Shown here one piece after another: positions 5,909-6,927 of a stretch of DNA of 6,927 bases. The stretch lies in assembly GCA_964432835.1 (NCBI GenBank), contig CAYSPA010000062.1:1-6927 (forward strand), in the 5' to 3' direction. The notes under the pieces were generated by a model. The model did not search any database, was not told the DNA's origin, and saw only the letters and a program-made list of their open reading frames with translations. Source of the DNA: B18-G2 sp964432835. Lineage in GTDB: Archaea; Thermoplasmatota; E2; DHVEG-1; B18-G2. Position 1 is the first letter of the stretch; each line of letters starts with the position of its first letter. The translations under genes and the position numbers were made by a program.

Positions 5909-6888
5909 TTCACATCGACCTCATCGGTTCTGAATCTCTGGTCTATGAAACTCTCCTCTATTTTGGTTTCCATTCCACTTCTGTACATCAGGATTCCCGT
6001 CCAGGCTATCATCGCTCCGTTATCCACACAGAGGTCATCGGGTGGAACGAAGAATTCTGCCCCCCTCTCTTCAGCCATGATTCTGACCATCTCTCTCAAC
6101 CTTCTGTTTCTTGCGACACCTCCTCCCAGAAGCACCTCATCTTTACCAACATGAGCCATTGCTCTCTCTGTTACCTCTGTGAGTGCCGCAAACGCCACCT
6201 CCTGAACAGAAAAACAGATGTCCTCTATGCTCTCTCCGGAGTCATAGTATTTCTGAGCAGATGTGAGCATTCCCGAAAAAGCTACATCCATCCCTTTAAC
6301 GCTATAAGGTATGTCGAGAAGTTTTCTTCCACTCTTTGCAAGCTTCTCTATAATGGGTCCACTTGGGAAAGGTAGATTCATGTATCTTCCCAGTTTATCC
6401 AGAAAATTACCAACACCTATATCCAGTGTCTCTCCAAAAACCCTGTATCTTCCGTTGGCGAAGGCGATAACCTGGGTATTTCCACCGGAGACATACAGAA
6501 GAACGGGGTCTTCACAATCCGTGGTTCCCCTTCCTATTTCCAGATGGGCTATACAGTGATTCACCCCAACGAGAGGCTTATTGAGGGATAAAGAAAGGGC
6601 ACGCGCCGCCGTTGCCGCCGTCCTCAGGCACGGACCGAGACCGGGACCCTGAGAGAAGGCTATCACATCGATCTCCTCGGGTTTGACTTTCGCTTTCTCA
6701 AAAGCTTCTCTTATAACCTTCGATGCATATTTCGCATGATGGTTTGCCGCCTCCCTGGGATGGATACCTCCGCTCTCGGGTTGATACATTTTTATGATGT
6801 TGGATAAAACTTTGCATCTTCCGTTGTCGTATTCAACGATCCCCGCACCTATGGTGTGAGCGGTTCCTTCTATTCCAAGGGAAAGCAT
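5896..6888 (-). CDS. kae1: KEOPS catalytic subunit Kae1 (tRNA t6A37 threonylcarbamoyltransferase)
   Basis: This 330-residue enzyme of the Kae1/TsaD/Qri7 family transfers the threonylcarbamoyl group from TC-AMP to A37 of ANN-decoding tRNAs. Visible features are the N-terminal ASKHA phosphate loop (LGIEGTAHTIGAGI, 4-17), HPREAANHHA (43-52), SQGPGLGPCLR (79-89), metal ligands His111 and His115 in VNHCIAHLEIGR, SGGNTQ (134-139), GGGVARN (255-261) and the third metal ligand Asp289 in CVDNGAMIA. The ending QRFRTDEVDVKW is characteristic of archaeal Kae1, so the protein is complete. The length is standard. Its stop overlaps the bud32 start by 13 bp. No Shine-Dalgarno precedes the ATG, so the message is probably leaderless. 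It appears to be the first gene of the cluster. Confidence 0.96.
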   Translation of the reverse strand: MLSLGIEGTAHTIGAGIVEYDNGRCKVLSNIIKMYQPESGGIHPREAANHHAKYASKVIREAFEKAKVKPEEIDVIAFSQGPGLGPCLRTAATAARALSLSLNKPLVGVNHCIAHLEIGRGTTDCEDPVLLYVSGGNTQVIAFANGRYRVFGETLDIGVGNFLDKLGRYMNLPFPSGPIIEKLAKSGRKLLDIPYSVKGMDVAFSGMLTSAQKYYDSGESIEDICFSVQEVAFAALTEVTERAMAHVGKDEVLLGGGVARNRRLREMVRIMAEERGAEFFVPPDDLCVDNGAMIAWTGILMYRSGMETKIEESFIDQRFRTDEVDVKWRE

Positions 6889-6910
6889 CCATTCTCTTAA
6901 TGTGGAGGAA

Positions 6911-6920
6911 AAGTTAAATC
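6911..6920 (-). promoter_or_regulatory. Possible TATA-like box of kae1
   Basis: GATTTAACTT on the - strand is centred about 27 bases before ATG 6888, the distance expected for a leaderless archaeal transcript. No good Shine-Dalgarno lies between it and the ATG. The window ends a few bases upstream, so further promoter context is not visible. Confidence 0.4.
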
Positions 6921-6927
6921 TTGTGGA

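Noticed and set aside
6902..6927. Possible divergent gene on the + strand starting at GTG 6902
   Set aside because: Only eight codons are visible before the window ends, with no ribosome binding site at the right distance; not supportable.

Overview
This window is almost certainly archaeal. The evidence is a split Kae1/Bud32 pair of archaeal type, an archaeal-style tRNA-Glu without an encoded CCA end, TATA-like boxes about 26 nt upstream of two start codons that lack a Shine-Dalgarno, and strong GGAGG/GGTGA ribosome binding sites on internal genes. Together with a four-part [NiFe] hydrogenase of the HydBGDA (sulfhydrogenase, group 3b-like) kind, this suggests a euryarchaeal anaerobe. I cannot fix the lineage. 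The GC-rich tRNA stems would fit a thermophile, but that is only suggestive. A run of exactly 100 N shows that this is a draft or metagenome scaffold.

Layout: a short 3' end of an unidentified gene enters from the left on the + strand (1-113). Everything else recognised is on the - strand, read right to left: kae1 (6888-5896), bud32 (5908-5403, interrupted by the N gap), a HAM1/RdgB-type nucleotide pyrophosphatase (5412-4849), a fused HydB-HydG hydrogenase subunit (4819-2903), the small subunit hydD (2906-2151), the large subunit hydA (2166-865), a hydrogenase maturation protease (877-416) and tRNA-Glu(UUC) (372-298). All junctions overlap by 4-16 bp except a 29-bp space before the hydrogenase genes and the space before the tRNA.

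Function: the right half is housekeeping. Kae1 and Bud32 are the catalytic and kinase/ATPase subunits of KEOPS, which makes t6A in tRNA, and the third gene cleans non-canonical purine triphosphates from the nucleotide pool. The left half is a self-contained cytoplasmic hydrogenase module: catalytic NiFe subunit, FeS small subunit, an electron-transfer and NAD(P)-handling subunit, and the protease that finishes the NiFe subunit. It has its own apparent promoter, which overlaps the end of the pyrophosphatase gene.

Main points of interest: (1) the beta and gamma hydrogenase subunits, usually separate proteins, form one 638-residue polypeptide; (2) the protease start codon and ribosome binding site lie inside the codons for the peptide the protease is expected to remove from HydA; (3) the Bud32 frame after the N gap must differ from the simple read-through, which shows the gap is not really 100 bases and hides the kinase active site; (4) an imperfect inverted repeat lies between the hydrogenase TATA box and start codon. 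I found no CRISPR array, mobile element or clearly new system.
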